Source: Nonomuraea jabiensis
GTDB lineage: Bacteria; Actinomycetota; Actinomycetes; Streptosporangiales; Streptosporangiaceae
Length of the DNA stretch: 64,000 nucleotides
Assembly (NCBI RefSeq): GCF_014204795.1
Contig: NZ_JACHMB010000001.1
Coordinates: 2,914,001-2,978,000, forward strand
Direction of reading: 5' to 3'
The position numbers and the translations under genes were made by a program. The stretch's first letter is position 1; every line of letters begins with the position of its first letter. Below the pieces are notes generated by a model, which saw nothing but the letters and a program-made list of their open reading frames with translations, was not told the DNA's origin and made no database searches. Of this stretch, positions 26,237 to 34,480 are shown piece after piece.

Positions 26237-29236
26237 ATGGCTGGTCAGAGCGTCGAGGGCGGGCTGAGGTTCGCCGTGCTCGGTCCTGTCCGCGCCTGGC
26301 GTGACGGCCAGGAGCTCGATCTGGGCACCCCTCTGCAGCGTTCCATCCTGGGCATGCTGCTGCTGCGCGAGGGCCATGCGGTCACCCCCAACGAGATGAT
26401 CGACGCGGTCTGGGGCGAGGACGCGCCCCCGCGGGCCCTGGGCGCCCTGCGCACCTACGTCTCGCGGCTGCGTACGGTGCTGGAGCCGGACCGGCCCGCC
26501 CGTTCCCGCCCGGAGCTGCTGACCTCCATCGGCAGGGGCTACGCGCTGCGGCTGCCCGACGGCTCGCTCGACCTCGTCCGCTTCGAACGCGGCGTCCAGG
26601 ACTCCGAGAGCGCGCGCAAGGGCGGCCGGCTGCGCGAGGCCGCCGAGGGGCTGCGCGAGGCGCTGTCGCTCTTCGAGGGCGAGCCGCTGGCCGGGACCGT
26701 CGGCCCCTACTCCGAGCACCAGCGCGACCGGCTGGTCGAGCGCCGCATCAGCGTCGTCGAGACGCTCATGGACGTGGACCTGGAGCTGGGCAACCACGCG
26801 AAGGTCGTCTCCGAGCTGATCGCGCTGACCGCCGACCACCCGCTGCGCGAGAAGCTGCGCGCCCAGCTCATGCTGGCCTACTACCGGTGCGGGCGGCAGG
26901 GCGACGCCCTCAACGTGTTCACCGAGACGCGCGAGGCCCTCATCGAGGAGCTCGGCATCGAGCCGGGCCCCGAGCTGGCCGCGCTGCACCAGCGCATCCT
27001 GGCCGCCGACCCCACGCTGGCCGCCGCCGAGGTGCCCGCCGAGGAGCCGGCGGAGGAGCCGGAGCAGCGCCAGGCCCCGCAGTTGCCGCGCCCCGCGCAG
27101 CTCCCCGCCGCCGTCAACGACTTCACCGGCCGCAAGGAGGTCGCCGTACGCCTCCGCACGCTGCTGTCGGCCCAGTCGTCGGCGCAGTCGTCGGCCGAGG
27201 GCGTGCCCGTGGTGGCGGTCTCCGGCATCGGCGGCGTGGGCAAGACCGCGCTGGCCGTACACGTGGCGCACCTGGCCGAGGACCTGTTCCCCGACGGCCA
27301 GCTCTACGCCGACCTGCGCGGCTACACCGACGAGGCGACCATGCCCGAGTCGGCGCTCGGCGGGTTCCTGCGGGCGCTCGGCATCCCGCCGGACATCGTC
27401 CCGGACGGGCTGCCCGAACGCGCCGCGCTCTACCGCTCGATCCTCGCCGACCGCCGCATCCTCGTGCTGCTTGACAACGCCCGCGACGCCGAGCAGGTCA
27501 GCCAGCTGCTGCCGGGCTCGCCCGGGTGCGCGGCCATCGTGACGAGCCGCGGCAAGCTGGCCGACCTGCCCTCCGCGCGACTCATCGACCTCGACGTGAT
27601 GGAGCCGGGCGAGGCGCTGTCGCTGTTCGCGTCGGTGGCCGGGGCCGAGCGCGTGTCGGCCGAGCACGGCGCGGCCATGGACGTGGTGGCCGCCTGCGGG
27701 TTCCTGCCGCTGGCGGTGCGCATCGTGGCCGCCAGGCTGGCCGCGCGGCCCTCCTGGACGGTCGCCTCGCTCGTGCCCAGACTGGCCGACGAGCAGCGCC
27801 GCCTCGACGAGCTGCGCGTGGGCAACCTGGCCGTCGAGGCCACGTTCGCGCTCGGCTACGGGCAGCTCGCGCCGGCCCAGGCGCGAGCCTTCCGCCTGCT
27901 CTCGCTGTCCAAGGGGCCCGACATCTCCACGGGGGCGGCGGCCGCCGTGCTGGCGGTGAGCCAGTTCGAGGCGGAGTCCGTACTGGAGTCGCTGGTGGAC
28001 GCGAGCCTGCTCGAGGCGCCCGCGCCCGGCCGCTACCGCTTCCACGACCTGCTCAAGCTGTTCGCCCGGCGCCAGCTCGACAAGACCGAGCGGCCCGAGG
28101 CCAAGGCGCAGGCGCTGCACCGGCTGCTCGGCTTCTACCTGGCCTCGGCCCAGTCCGCGCACAGCCTGGCCTACGAGGGCAGCATGATCCCGGCCAACAT
28201 CGTGTCGATCAGCGAGGGGCTGTCGTTCACCAGCGTGGACGAGGCCGTGGCCTGGCTGATCGCCGAGGGCGACTCGCTGTTCGCGGCCATCAACCAGGCC
28301 GCCGCGTCGGCCGTCGCCGCCGAGCAGCTGCTGCCCGCCGGCGACCTGCTGGTGGCGATGGAGCCGCTGCTGGAGGCGGGCACGCACACGCGCGAGTTCG
28401 CCCAGGGCACGCGCGCCGTGCTGAGCGCCGCGCAGCGGATCGGCGACCAGGGCAGCGAGCTGCGCAGCCGGTACGTGCTCGGCCGGGTGCTGTTCGCCGA
28501 CAACCAGCTGAAGGCGGCCGAGGAGCACTTCCGGGTCGTCCACGAGCTGTCCACGGCCCGCGGCGAGAAGATCGTCACCGGCGAGGTGCTGAACGCCCTG
28601 GCCGTCGTCGTCGGCCGGCAGCGCCGCCACGTCGAGGCGCTGGAGCTGTTCGACGCGGCCATGCGCTTCTACCGCGCCAACGACGTGCCGGCCGGCGAGG
28701 CGCTGGTGCTCAGCTACTCGGCCCGCGACCACCTGGGGCTCGGCCGCCCCGCGGACGCGATCGCGGCGGCGGAGAAGGGCCTGGCCCTGTTCACCGAGAT
28801 CGGCAGCGGCGCCGGGACCGCCCGCGCCCGCTACCACCTCGGCATCGTGCTCTCCCGGGTCGGCCGCCTCACCGAGGCCGTCCACCACCACGCCGAGTGC
28901 CTGGCCTTCTTCCGGGCCAGCAAGCAGCGCGTCTGGGAGCAGCGGGTCTGCTCCAGGCTGGCCGAGACGTTCATCGCCGCCGGCCGCCACCCCGAGGCCG
29001 TGCGCCACGCGGAGCAGGCGCTGGTGGTCTCCCGCGAGATCGGCCACCCGTACGGCGAGGCGCTGTCGCTCACGGTGCTCGGCAAGGCGCTGCGCGGTCT
29101 GGGCAGCACGACCAGGAGCCTGGACTGCCTACGGCAGGCGTTCGAGATCTTCTCCCGGCTCGGCGCCCCCGAGGCCGGGGACCTCAAGGCCCTGATCGAG
29201 GCCATCCCCGCCGAAGGGGCCGTCGTCGAGTCCTGA
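26237..29236 (+). CDS. AfsR/SARP-type transcriptional activator with NB-ARC and TPR domains
   Basis: 999 aa from ATG 26237, which has GGGAGA seven bases upstream. An OmpR-like winged helix (about residues 10-95: R-F-A-V-L-G-P-V-R-A-W) is followed by the bacterial transcriptional activation domain (about 100-250). Next comes a linker rich in Pro/Glu and an NB-ARC ATPase with P-loop G-I-G-G-V-G-K-T (G330) and L-V-L-L-D-N-A-R-D. A TPR-rich C-terminus runs from about 600. This is the full AfsR/DnrI-like architecture. Such proteins switch on secondary metabolism, yet no biosynthetic cluster is adjacent, so its targets are likely elsewhere. Confidence 0.92.
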   Translation: MAGQSVEGGLRFAVLGPVRAWRDGQELDLGTPLQRSILGMLLLREGHAVTPNEMIDAVWGEDAPPRALGALRTYVSRLRTVLEPDRPARSRPELLTSIGRGYALRLPDGSLDLVRFERGVQDSESARKGGRLREAAEGLREALSLFEGEPLAGTVGPYSEHQRDRLVERRISVVETLMDVDLELGNHAKVVSELIALTADHPLREKLRAQLMLAYYRCGRQGDALNVFTETREALIEELGIEPGPELAALHQRILAADPTLAAAEVPAEEPAEEPEQRQAPQLPRPAQLPAAVNDFTGRKEVAVRLRTLLSAQSSAQSSAEGVPVVAVSGIGGVGKTALAVHVAHLAEDLFPDGQLYADLRGYTDEATMPESALGGFLRALGIPPDIVPDGLPERAALYRSILADRRILVLLDNARDAEQVSQLLPGSPGCAAIVTSRGKLADLPSARLIDLDVMEPGEALSLFASVAGAERVSAEHGAAMDVVAACGFLPLAVRIVAARLAARPSWTVASLVPRLADEQRRLDELRVGNLAVEATFALGYGQLAPAQARAFRLLSLSKGPDISTGAAAAVLAVSQFEAESVLESLVDASLLEAPAPGRYRFHDLLKLFARRQLDKTERPEAKAQALHRLLGFYLASAQSAHSLAYEGSMIPANIVSISEGLSFTSVDEAVAWLIAEGDSLFAAINQAAASAVAAEQLLPAGDLLVAMEPLLEAGTHTREFAQGTRAVLSAAQRIGDQGSELRSRYVLGRVLFADNQLKAAEEHFRVVHELSTARGEKIVTGEVLNALAVVVGRQRRHVEALELFDAAMRFYRANDVPAGEALVLSYSARDHLGLGRPADAIAAAEKGLALFTEIGSGAGTARARYHLGIVLSRVGRLTEAVHHHAECLAFFRASKQRVWEQRVCSRLAETFIAAGRHPEAVRHAEQALVVSREIGHPYGEALSLTVLGKALRGLGSTTRSLDCLRQAFEIFSRLGAPEAGDLKALIEAIPAEGAVVES

Positions 29237-29567
29237 GTACAGCTCGTCGTCCAGACGTGTCATCCACACATGGTTGATCAAGGCTGTCCTTTCGATGAGA
29301 AACCTGCCGAATGGACTGCCGCTACGATCTTGACCAGGCAGGTTTCTTGTCGATCAGGCCGTCAGGAAGGTGTCGTGATGCAGCCCGGCCGGTCATCTGT
29401 CGCCACCACGCGTCGCTAGGGGGCCCGGTTATCCGGATGCTCCGCGCCGTGGCCAGCCGCCTCACCGTAGACGACCGGCCGGACCTGACACGTCCCTCGA
29501 ACCCCCCGGGGTCCGTGTCATGGCCATGAGCCTCCACCCGAGCGCTCAACGTCCAATTAACGAGCGA
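29237..29567. other. Spacer with an 11-bp inverted repeat
   Basis: 331 bp between convergent genes. The main structure is a perfect inverted repeat AGAAACCTGCC (29298-29308) and GGCAGGTTTCT (29337-29347) with a 28-base loop and no T-tract. Near the right end the words GCGCTCAAC and ATTAACG recur from the region upstream of the AfsR-like gene. A 72-codon open frame on the plus strand has no Shine-Dalgarno or recognisable fold and is not called. Confidence 0.5.
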
Positions 29568-30959
29568 TTAAAGCAGGAAATAACCCTCAGCGATCAGCGG
29601 CCTGACCGCGTCGGAGTCGGGAATCTCGCCGTCGCCGACCAGCTCGGCGATCACGTTGAGCAGGGGGCCGAGCGCCAGCTCGCCGTCGCAGACCCCGGCC
29701 AGCGCGGCCTCCACCGTGCCGACCTCCCTGCTGCGGCGCAGGCCCTGCGTCTGGCGCAGCACGATGCGGATGGGGTCCTCCGCGCCCGGCAGGCCGATGC
29801 GCTCGTCGAGCAGGCCGTCCGCGGTGCGCAGGAGCGCCGTGTCGAGGTCCTTGACGCGGTGCGCGGTGGCGATGGCGTCGAGCACGGAGTCGACGTAGTC
29901 GCCGACCGGGAGCGAGACCGCGTGGTCCAGGTGCTCGACGCGGACGACCGGGTCGAGCGTGCCGGAGTTGCGCATGGTGATCCAGCCGAACCCGATGCCC
30001 TCGACCTTCCGCTCGTCGAACCAGGCCAGCCAGCGGTCGTAGTGCTCGGCGTACGCCTTCGTGCCCTGCTCGGCGGCGTCCCTGAGCCAGAGCTCGACGT
30101 ACTCGGCCGGGTCCTGCACGTCGCGCTGGACCACCCAGGCGTCGCAGCCGGTCTCGCGCAGCCAGCCGCCCACGCGGTCGTGCCAGTCCTCGCCCTCCAC
30201 GTGCAGCCAGTTGGCCAGGAAGTGGGCCTGGCCGTCGGGGTTGAGGTGGCCGGGGGTGCGGCGTACGAGGTCGCGGCAGAAGCCGTCGCCGCCGGCCTCG
30301 CGGTAGGTCAGGCCGGCCCCGGGGCCGATGACGAACGGGGGGTTGCTCACGATCAGGTCGAACAGGTCGTCCTCGACCGGCTCGTACATCGACCCCGTAC
30401 GTGCCTCCACGCCGGAGATGCCGGACAGCTCCCAGCTCAGCCTGGCCAGCTCGACGGCCCGCGGGTTCACGTCGGTGGCCACGATGTGCTCGGCCCGCCC
30501 GGCCAGGTGCAGCACCTGCACGCCGCAGCCGGTGCCGAGGTCGAGCGCGCGCCCCACCGGGCGGCGGGTGGCGAGCTGGGCCAGGTTGGCCGAGGCGCCG
30601 CCGGCCCCGACCACGTGATCGGGACGCAGCGCCGGGTCGCCGGGGCGCACCTTGCGGTCGGAGACGAGGTAGCCGCCGGTCTCCCAGGGCTGCAGGTGGA
30701 CGGTGGCGCTCACCTGGTCGCCGTCGGCCCTGACCAGCCCCGAGCCGAGGACCTCCGGGGCGAGGGAGGCGGCGGGGACGGGAACGCCGAGCCACCACAG
30801 CCTGATCGACGCCGCCAGCGGATCGAGGTCGGCGGTGGCGCGCAGGGCCGGCACCAGCTCCTCCCTGGCCAGGGCCGAGGCTGCCATGCTGCCCAGCCGC
30901 TCGCGTACGCCGTCGATCGTGTAGTCGGTCTCCAGGAGGTGATGGCGCAGTCGTTCCAC
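29568..30959 (-). CDS. N6/HemK-like SAM-dependent methyltransferase
   Basis: 463 aa from GTG 30959 with AAAGGA seven bases upstream. A novel N-terminal domain (residues 1-140) precedes a class I methyltransferase core. Motif I is A-L-D-L-G-T-G-C-G-V-Q, the acidic loop is A-T-D-V-N-P-R-A, and the catalytic loop is V-S-N-P-P-F. N-P-P-F/Y marks methylation of a planar amide or amino nitrogen, as in HemK/PrmC or adenine-N6 enzymes. A further 200-residue C-terminal region is conserved-looking but unrecognised. The target could be rRNA, tRNA or a protein glutamine. It stands alone. Confidence 0.78.
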   Translation of the reverse strand: MERLRHHLLETDYTIDGVRERLGSMAASALAREELVPALRATADLDPLAASIRLWWLGVPVPAASLAPEVLGSGLVRADGDQVSATVHLQPWETGGYLVSDRKVRPGDPALRPDHVVGAGGASANLAQLATRRPVGRALDLGTGCGVQVLHLAGRAEHIVATDVNPRAVELARLSWELSGISGVEARTGSMYEPVEDDLFDLIVSNPPFVIGPGAGLTYREAGGDGFCRDLVRRTPGHLNPDGQAHFLANWLHVEGEDWHDRVGGWLRETGCDAWVVQRDVQDPAEYVELWLRDAAEQGTKAYAEHYDRWLAWFDERKVEGIGFGWITMRNSGTLDPVVRVEHLDHAVSLPVGDYVDSVLDAIATAHRVKDLDTALLRTADGLLDERIGLPGAEDPIRIVLRQTQGLRRSREVGTVEAALAGVCDGELALGPLLNVIAELVGDGEIPDSDAVRPLIAEGYFLL

Positions 30960-31008
30960 AAGTCCATCCTTTCACTACGCACTCTCACGCATGTCCTGAT
31001 ACTGCGCC

Positions 31009-31325
31009 GATGGTCGCACTCGCACGGGGCTCCGCTGGTGACGCAGGCTGCCGCTCTCCGCCCCAGGCTCGCCGCTCCGGGCCGATGGTCGCACTCGCAC
31101 GGGGCTCCGCTGGTGACGCAGGCTGCCGCTCTCCGCCCCAGGCTCGCCGCTCCGGGCCGATGGTCGCACTCGCACGGGGCTCCGCTGGTGACGCAGGCTG
31201 CCGCTCTCCGCCCCAGGCTCGCCGCTCCGGGCCGATAGCCGCACTCGCACGGGGCTCCGCTGGTGACGCAGGCTGCCGCTCTCCGCCCCAGGCTCGCCGC
31301 TCCGGGCCGATGGTCGCACTCGCAC
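31009..31325. repeat. 75-bp tandem repeat, about 4.2 copies
   Basis: Four consecutive 75-bp units start at 31009, 31084, 31159 and 31234, and a partial fifth starts at 31309 and decays after about 17 bp. Units are nearly identical; the fourth has GATAGCC for GATGGTC. Because 75 is divisible by 3, both strands stay open through the array and give 25-residue repeating translations, but neither frame has a credible ribosome site. The array occupies the spacer between the methyltransferase start and a small zinc-ribbon gene (about 500 gene-free bases, 30960-31461). The rest of that spacer shows nothing else clear. Confidence 0.95.
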
Positions 31326-31461
31326 AGGACTCAGCGGGGCTCGCAATCGTCGCTCGCTGTGCTCATACTGTTACTTAAGCACCCAAGCGTTCTGCAAGCG
31401 GCGGACAAGTGGTGAGCGGTATCTCTAGGGAGGTCGCCACGTCGTCCCGAGGAGCGGACCC

Positions 31462-31764
31462 ATGCTGATCCCTTGCTTGGCCTGCGAGTCCCGGTTCGGA
31501 CCTGACGAATACTTCCGCGCCTGCTCCGACTACAACCGGGGCATGGACCTGGTGTCCTGGACGTGCCCGCGCTGCGGCAACCGCGACGACCTGCGCGTGC
31601 TGCCGGGCGAGTTGGGGTTCGGCTACCCGCATCGGGGCAGGTTCGACGTGCACGCCCGGGTCCGAGTGCCCGGCCTGCGCAGGCACCGCGGCGACCTGCG
31701 GCTCGACATCTCGCTCGACCGGGCGAGCTGGCACGTCCACACGCGCCTCCGACAGCCCGCCTGA
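31462..31764 (+). CDS. Small zinc-ribbon protein of unknown function
   Basis: 100 aa with two Cys pairs, P-C-L-A-C-E near the start and C-P-R-C-G in the middle, forming a likely rubredoxin-like zinc knuckle. ATG at 31462 follows GGAG with seven bases between. The remainder is Arg/Asp-rich without recognisable motifs. It is a lone gene, convergent with the hydroxyacid dehydrogenase. It could be a nucleic-acid-binding or adaptor protein; I do not recognise the family. Confidence 0.6.
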   Translation: MLIPCLACESRFGPDEYFRACSDYNRGMDLVSWTCPRCGNRDDLRVLPGELGFGYPHRGRFDVHARVRVPGLRRHRGDLRLDISLDRASWHVHTRLRQPA

Positions 31765-31785
31765 GGGCCCAGGGGCGAGGGCGGA

Positions 31786-32745
31786 TCAGGCGAACGGCAG
31801 GGCGGGCACGCAGGCGTGAGCGGGCCGCTCGCCGCGCAACAACCGGGCGATGTCCTCCACCAGCGCCCCGGCCAGCTCCTCCCGGCTCTCCCCCGTGGCC
31901 TCGCCCAGGCGGGGCGTCAGCACCACGTTCGGCAGGCCCGTCAGGGGGTGGGCCGGATCGAGCCACTCGCCCTCGAAGTGGTCGAGCCCCGCGCCGCCCA
32001 CCTTGCCCTGGCGCAGCGCGTCGACCAGCGCCGTCAGGTCGTGCAGCGCGCCGCGCGAGGTGTTGAGGTAGATCGAGCCCGGCCGCATCGCGCCGAACTC
32101 GGGATAGCCGAAGAAACCCCGCGTCTCCCCGGTGAGCGGCACGTGCAGCGACACCACGTCCGCCTCGGCCAGCAGGGCGGGCAGGGTGTGGGTGGCCTCG
32201 GGGACGAACGGATCGCAGGTGATCACCCGCATGCCCAGGCCCTCGCACCGCCACCGCATGGCCCTGCCGACCCGGCCCAGGCCCACGATGCCGAGCGTCC
32301 TGCCGGTCAGCCGCCTGCCGCGGTGGCGCTGGGCGGGCGGCACCCTGCCGACGCGTCCCTGGCGTACCTCCCGGTCGGCGGCCACGATGTTGCGGCTGAC
32401 GGCGAACATCAGCGCGAGCGTGAGCTCGGCGACCGACTCGGGGTCGCGGTCGGCGGCGTGCAGGACGGTCACCCCGCGCTCGGCGGCCAGCGCCAGGTCC
32501 ACGCCGGTGGTCGGGCCCATGACGGCCACCACGTCGAGGGGCAGGGCGAGCACCGACGTGCGAACCTGGTCGCCGTCGGTGATGAGCACGGTCGCGCCGG
32601 TCTCGATGACCAGGTCGGCGAGCTGCTCGTCGGTGAAGCCGAGGCTGGGACGCGCGGGAACCTCGGCCAGGTCGGCCACCTCGCCCAAGCGGGCGAGCGC
32701 GCTCTCCGGCATAGCGGGCAGTGCCAGCGCCCGAGGTCGAGTCAC
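31786..32745 (-). CDS. D-2-hydroxyacid dehydrogenase family protein, catalytic His replaced
   Basis: 319 aa. NAD-binding motif G-I-V-G-L-G-R-V-G-R-A-M, then D-P-F for NAD preference. The catalytic Arg is present in L-N-T-S-R-G-A-L and the Glu in G-L-D-H-F-E. The family's T-P-H-x-G-G/A, which holds the catalytic His, reads T-P-R-L-G-E-A-T here, so His has become Arg. The fold resembles SerA-like phosphoglycerate or glyoxylate reductases. Without the His it may be inactive, use another proton donor or have a regulatory role. GTG start at 32745. Confidence 0.78.
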   Translation of the reverse strand: MTRPRALALPAMPESALARLGEVADLAEVPARPSLGFTDEQLADLVIETGATVLITDGDQVRTSVLALPLDVVAVMGPTTGVDLALAAERGVTVLHAADRDPESVAELTLALMFAVSRNIVAADREVRQGRVGRVPPAQRHRGRRLTGRTLGIVGLGRVGRAMRWRCEGLGMRVITCDPFVPEATHTLPALLAEADVVSLHVPLTGETRGFFGYPEFGAMRPGSIYLNTSRGALHDLTALVDALRQGKVGGAGLDHFEGEWLDPAHPLTGLPNVVLTPRLGEATGESREELAGALVEDIARLLRGERPAHACVPALPFA

Positions 32746-32812
32746 AAATGGACAATAACACCACAGACGGTGCCCGGATCATCGCTCCCCGCGCTGGCCG
32801 GGCCCCTTGTGG

Positions 32813-33403
32813 TCACTGCTGGCGCAGGCTCTGCCAGGCGGCGGCGCCCAGCCCCTTGATCTCCTCTTCCGTGGGCGTGTGGGCGCCCGCGAACCACAGC
32901 CGGCACATCTCCTGCGCCGGCCCCAGCCACAGCACGTAGCACATGGTCGGGTGGACGGGCTGGAGCAGGCCGTTCTTCATGTGCGGCCGCCACCAGTCGG
33001 AGACCTGGCGGAAGAACCCGCGCCGGGCCTCGGCCACCTCCGCGCCGCCCGGCTCGTGCTTGCGCGGCGGTCGCTCGCTGACCAGCAGCCTGGCCCGCTC
33101 CGGGTGCTCGCCGGCCCAGCGCATGTGGAAGGCCACGACGGCCTCGATGCCGTCGCGGGCCTCCTGGTGGCTGACCAGCTCGGCGAGGAAGGCCGCCTGG
33201 TAGGCGGTCAGGATCTCCGCGTACAGCACGCCGAAGACATGCTCTTTGCTGGCGAAGTGGTGGTAGAAGCTGCCGACGCTGACGCCGCTCTCCTCGCGGA
33301 GGCTGGCCAGCGTGGTGGCCGAGACCCCGTCCTGACTGAAGCGGCGGAGGGCGCCCTCGATGATGCGGGTACGGCCGTCGCGTCCGTTCTTGGCACTCTT
33401 CAC
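32813..33403 (-). CDS. TetR-family regulator (GNAT operon)
   Basis: 196 aa from GTG 33403 (V-K-S-A-K-N-G-R-D-G-R-T-R-I-I-E-G-A). The recognition segment R-E-E-S-G-V-S-V-G-S-F-Y-H-H-F-A-S-K-E-H is classical TetR. The GTG overlaps the stop of the upstream GNAT gene as GTGA, so translation is coupled. The frame stays open for another 81 codons upstream only because it is antisense to real coding sequence. It may regulate the GNAT-tetR pair itself. Confidence 0.86.
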   Translation of the reverse strand: MKSAKNGRDGRTRIIEGALRRFSQDGVSATTLASLREESGVSVGSFYHHFASKEHVFGVLYAEILTAYQAAFLAELVSHQEARDGIEAVVAFHMRWAGEHPERARLLVSERPPRKHEPGGAEVAEARRGFFRQVSDWWRPHMKNGLLQPVHPTMCYVLWLGPAQEMCRLWFAGAHTPTEEEIKGLGAAAWQSLRQQ

Positions 33404-33915
33404 GCTGTCAATGGTGTGCCAACAGAACCTTGTTCCGCAAATAGGCCGAGTGGATCGATCATAGCGGTCACCTCCACCGTTCCGGAAGTGACCTTCATCT
33501 CGGCGTCCGGCCAGAGCCGGCGGACGAGTCTCAGGACGCGCCGGTTCTCCCCCAGCACGTCCATGCCGACGGTCCGCGCACCGCGTACGGAGGCCCTGAG
33601 CAGCAGCACGTCGATCAGCCTGGGCCCGATCCCGAGGCCCTGCCACCGGTCGGCCACGACCACGGCGACCTCCACGTCGGCGCAGCCGCCCTTGAAGCTC
33701 ATGGCGTGGCCGACGATCTCGCCCCCCTCGGTGGTCGCCACGAGCGCGTCGCGGCGCTCGTCCAGCGCGAGCAGCGTGCGCACCAGCCCCGCGGCGGGCG
33801 TGGAGATGCCGGTGAAGAAGCGGAGCGTCTGCGTGTGGAGCGACAGCCCGGTCAGGAAGCGTCTGATCCGCTCCTCGTCGTCCGGGCGTGCGGGGCGGAT
33901 CTGGGTTCCCTGCAT
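33400..33915 (-). CDS. GNAT-family N-acetyltransferase
   Basis: 171 aa from ATG 33915 (M-Q-G-T-Q-I-R-P-A-R-P-D-D-E-E). The acetyl-CoA motif reads V-A-V-V-V-A-D-R-W-Q-G-L-G-I-G-P-R-L, a normal Q-x-x-G-x-G/A form. It is the first gene of a two-gene operon with TetR and is divergent from an HxlR regulator across a 58-bp gap rich in ACTCAG-type half-sites. Substrate unknown. The pattern (GNAT plus two regulators) suggests inducible detoxification. Confidence 0.8.
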   Translation of the reverse strand: MQGTQIRPARPDDEERIRRFLTGLSLHTQTLRFFTGISTPAAGLVRTLLALDERRDALVATTEGGEIVGHAMSFKGGCADVEVAVVVADRWQGLGIGPRLIDVLLLRASVRGARTVGMDVLGENRRVLRLVRRLWPDAEMKVTSGTVEVTAMIDPLGLFAEQGSVGTPLTA

Positions 33916-33917
33916 AG

Positions 33918-33967
33918 ACTCAGCCTGCCCGTCGATGCTGAGTCTGTCAAATGAACTCAGATATAAT
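33918..33967. promoter_or_regulatory. Operator and leaderless promoter of the HxlR gene
   Basis: Inverted repeat ACTCAGC-N12-GCTGAGT at 33918-33943, and a third ACTCAG half-site at 33955-33960, in the gap between GNAT and hxlR-like genes. TATAAT at 33962-33967 ends six bases before the HxlR ATG, with no Shine-Dalgarno, so the hxlR mRNA is probably leaderless. The palindrome overlaps the expected -35 region, consistent with autoregulation. Confidence 0.6.
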
Positions 33968-33973
33968 GCAGCA

Positions 33974-34447
33974 ATGAACGTTCCCTTCCGGGTGAACAAC
34001 TGCTCGATCGAGCGCACCCTGGACATCGTCGGGGAGAAGTGGACCTTCCTCGTGCTCCGCGAGGCGTTCAGCGGCGTGCGGAGGTTCGCCGACATGCAGG
34101 CGATCACCGGCGCCCCCCGCCAGGTGCTCAGCGCCCGGCTGGCCCGGCTGGTCGACGAGGGCCTGCTGCGCAAGGAGCCCTACCGCGAGCCGGGGCAGCG
34201 GCAGCGCGACGAATACCGCCTCACGGACAAGGGCCGCGACCTCTATCCCCTCCTGGTCGCGCTCATGCACTGGGGCGACAAATACCTGGCGGACGAGGAC
34301 GGGCCGGCGGTCCTGCTGACCCACCGCGACTGCGGCGCCCCCATCGAGCAGCACTTCCGGTGCGCGGACGGCCACGAGGTGAGCGGGCCGCGCGAGGTGA
34401 CCCCGGTGCCGGGGTCGGGGGCCCAGCTCAGAAGCATAGGCGCGTGA
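33974..34447 (+). CDS. HxlR-family transcriptional regulator
   Basis: 157 aa. The N-terminus has N-N-C-S-I-E-R-T-L-D-I-V-G-E-K-W-T-F-L-V-L-R-E-A-F, the HxlR signature including the redox-sensitive Cys near the start. The winged helix follows with R-F-A-D-M-Q, then Q-V-L-S-A-R-L-A-R-L-V-D-E-G-L-L. The C-terminal C-G-A-P...C-A-D-G-H segment may bind metal. It is divergent from the GNAT-tetR operon. HxlR proteins often sense electrophiles through the N-terminal Cys. Confidence 0.9.
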   Translation: MNVPFRVNNCSIERTLDIVGEKWTFLVLREAFSGVRRFADMQAITGAPRQVLSARLARLVDEGLLRKEPYREPGQRQRDEYRLTDKGRDLYPLLVALMHWGDKYLADEDGPAVLLTHRDCGAPIEQHFRCADGHEVSGPREVTPVPGSGAQLRSIGA

Positions 34448-34480
34448 AGGGGCACCCCCTGCGGTGCCTAACCTTGAAGC

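Noticed and set aside
26168..29047. Open frame of about 960 codons opposite the AfsR-like gene
   Set aside because: A shadow of the plus-strand gene: composition is Gly/Arg/Leu-rich and without motifs, while the plus strand has clear winged-helix, NB-ARC and TPR domains.
29311..29529. 72-codon plus-strand gene in the spacer after the AfsR-like gene
   Set aside because: No Shine-Dalgarno, no recognisable motif, and it crosses the inverted repeat.
26237..31000. Secondary-metabolite gene cluster around the AfsR-like regulator
   Set aside because: No PKS, NRPS, terpene or RiPP genes lie nearby. Neighbours are a methyltransferase and housekeeping-type genes.
31009..31325. CRISPR array
   Set aside because: Units are contiguous with no unique spacers, 75 bp long, and no cas gene is in the window.
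30975..31378. Repeat proteins encoded by the 75-bp array on either strand
   Set aside because: Both frames are open only because 75 is a multiple of three. There are no ribosome sites, and the R-S-P-V-R-V-R-P-S-A type translation is a common spurious product of GC-rich repeats.
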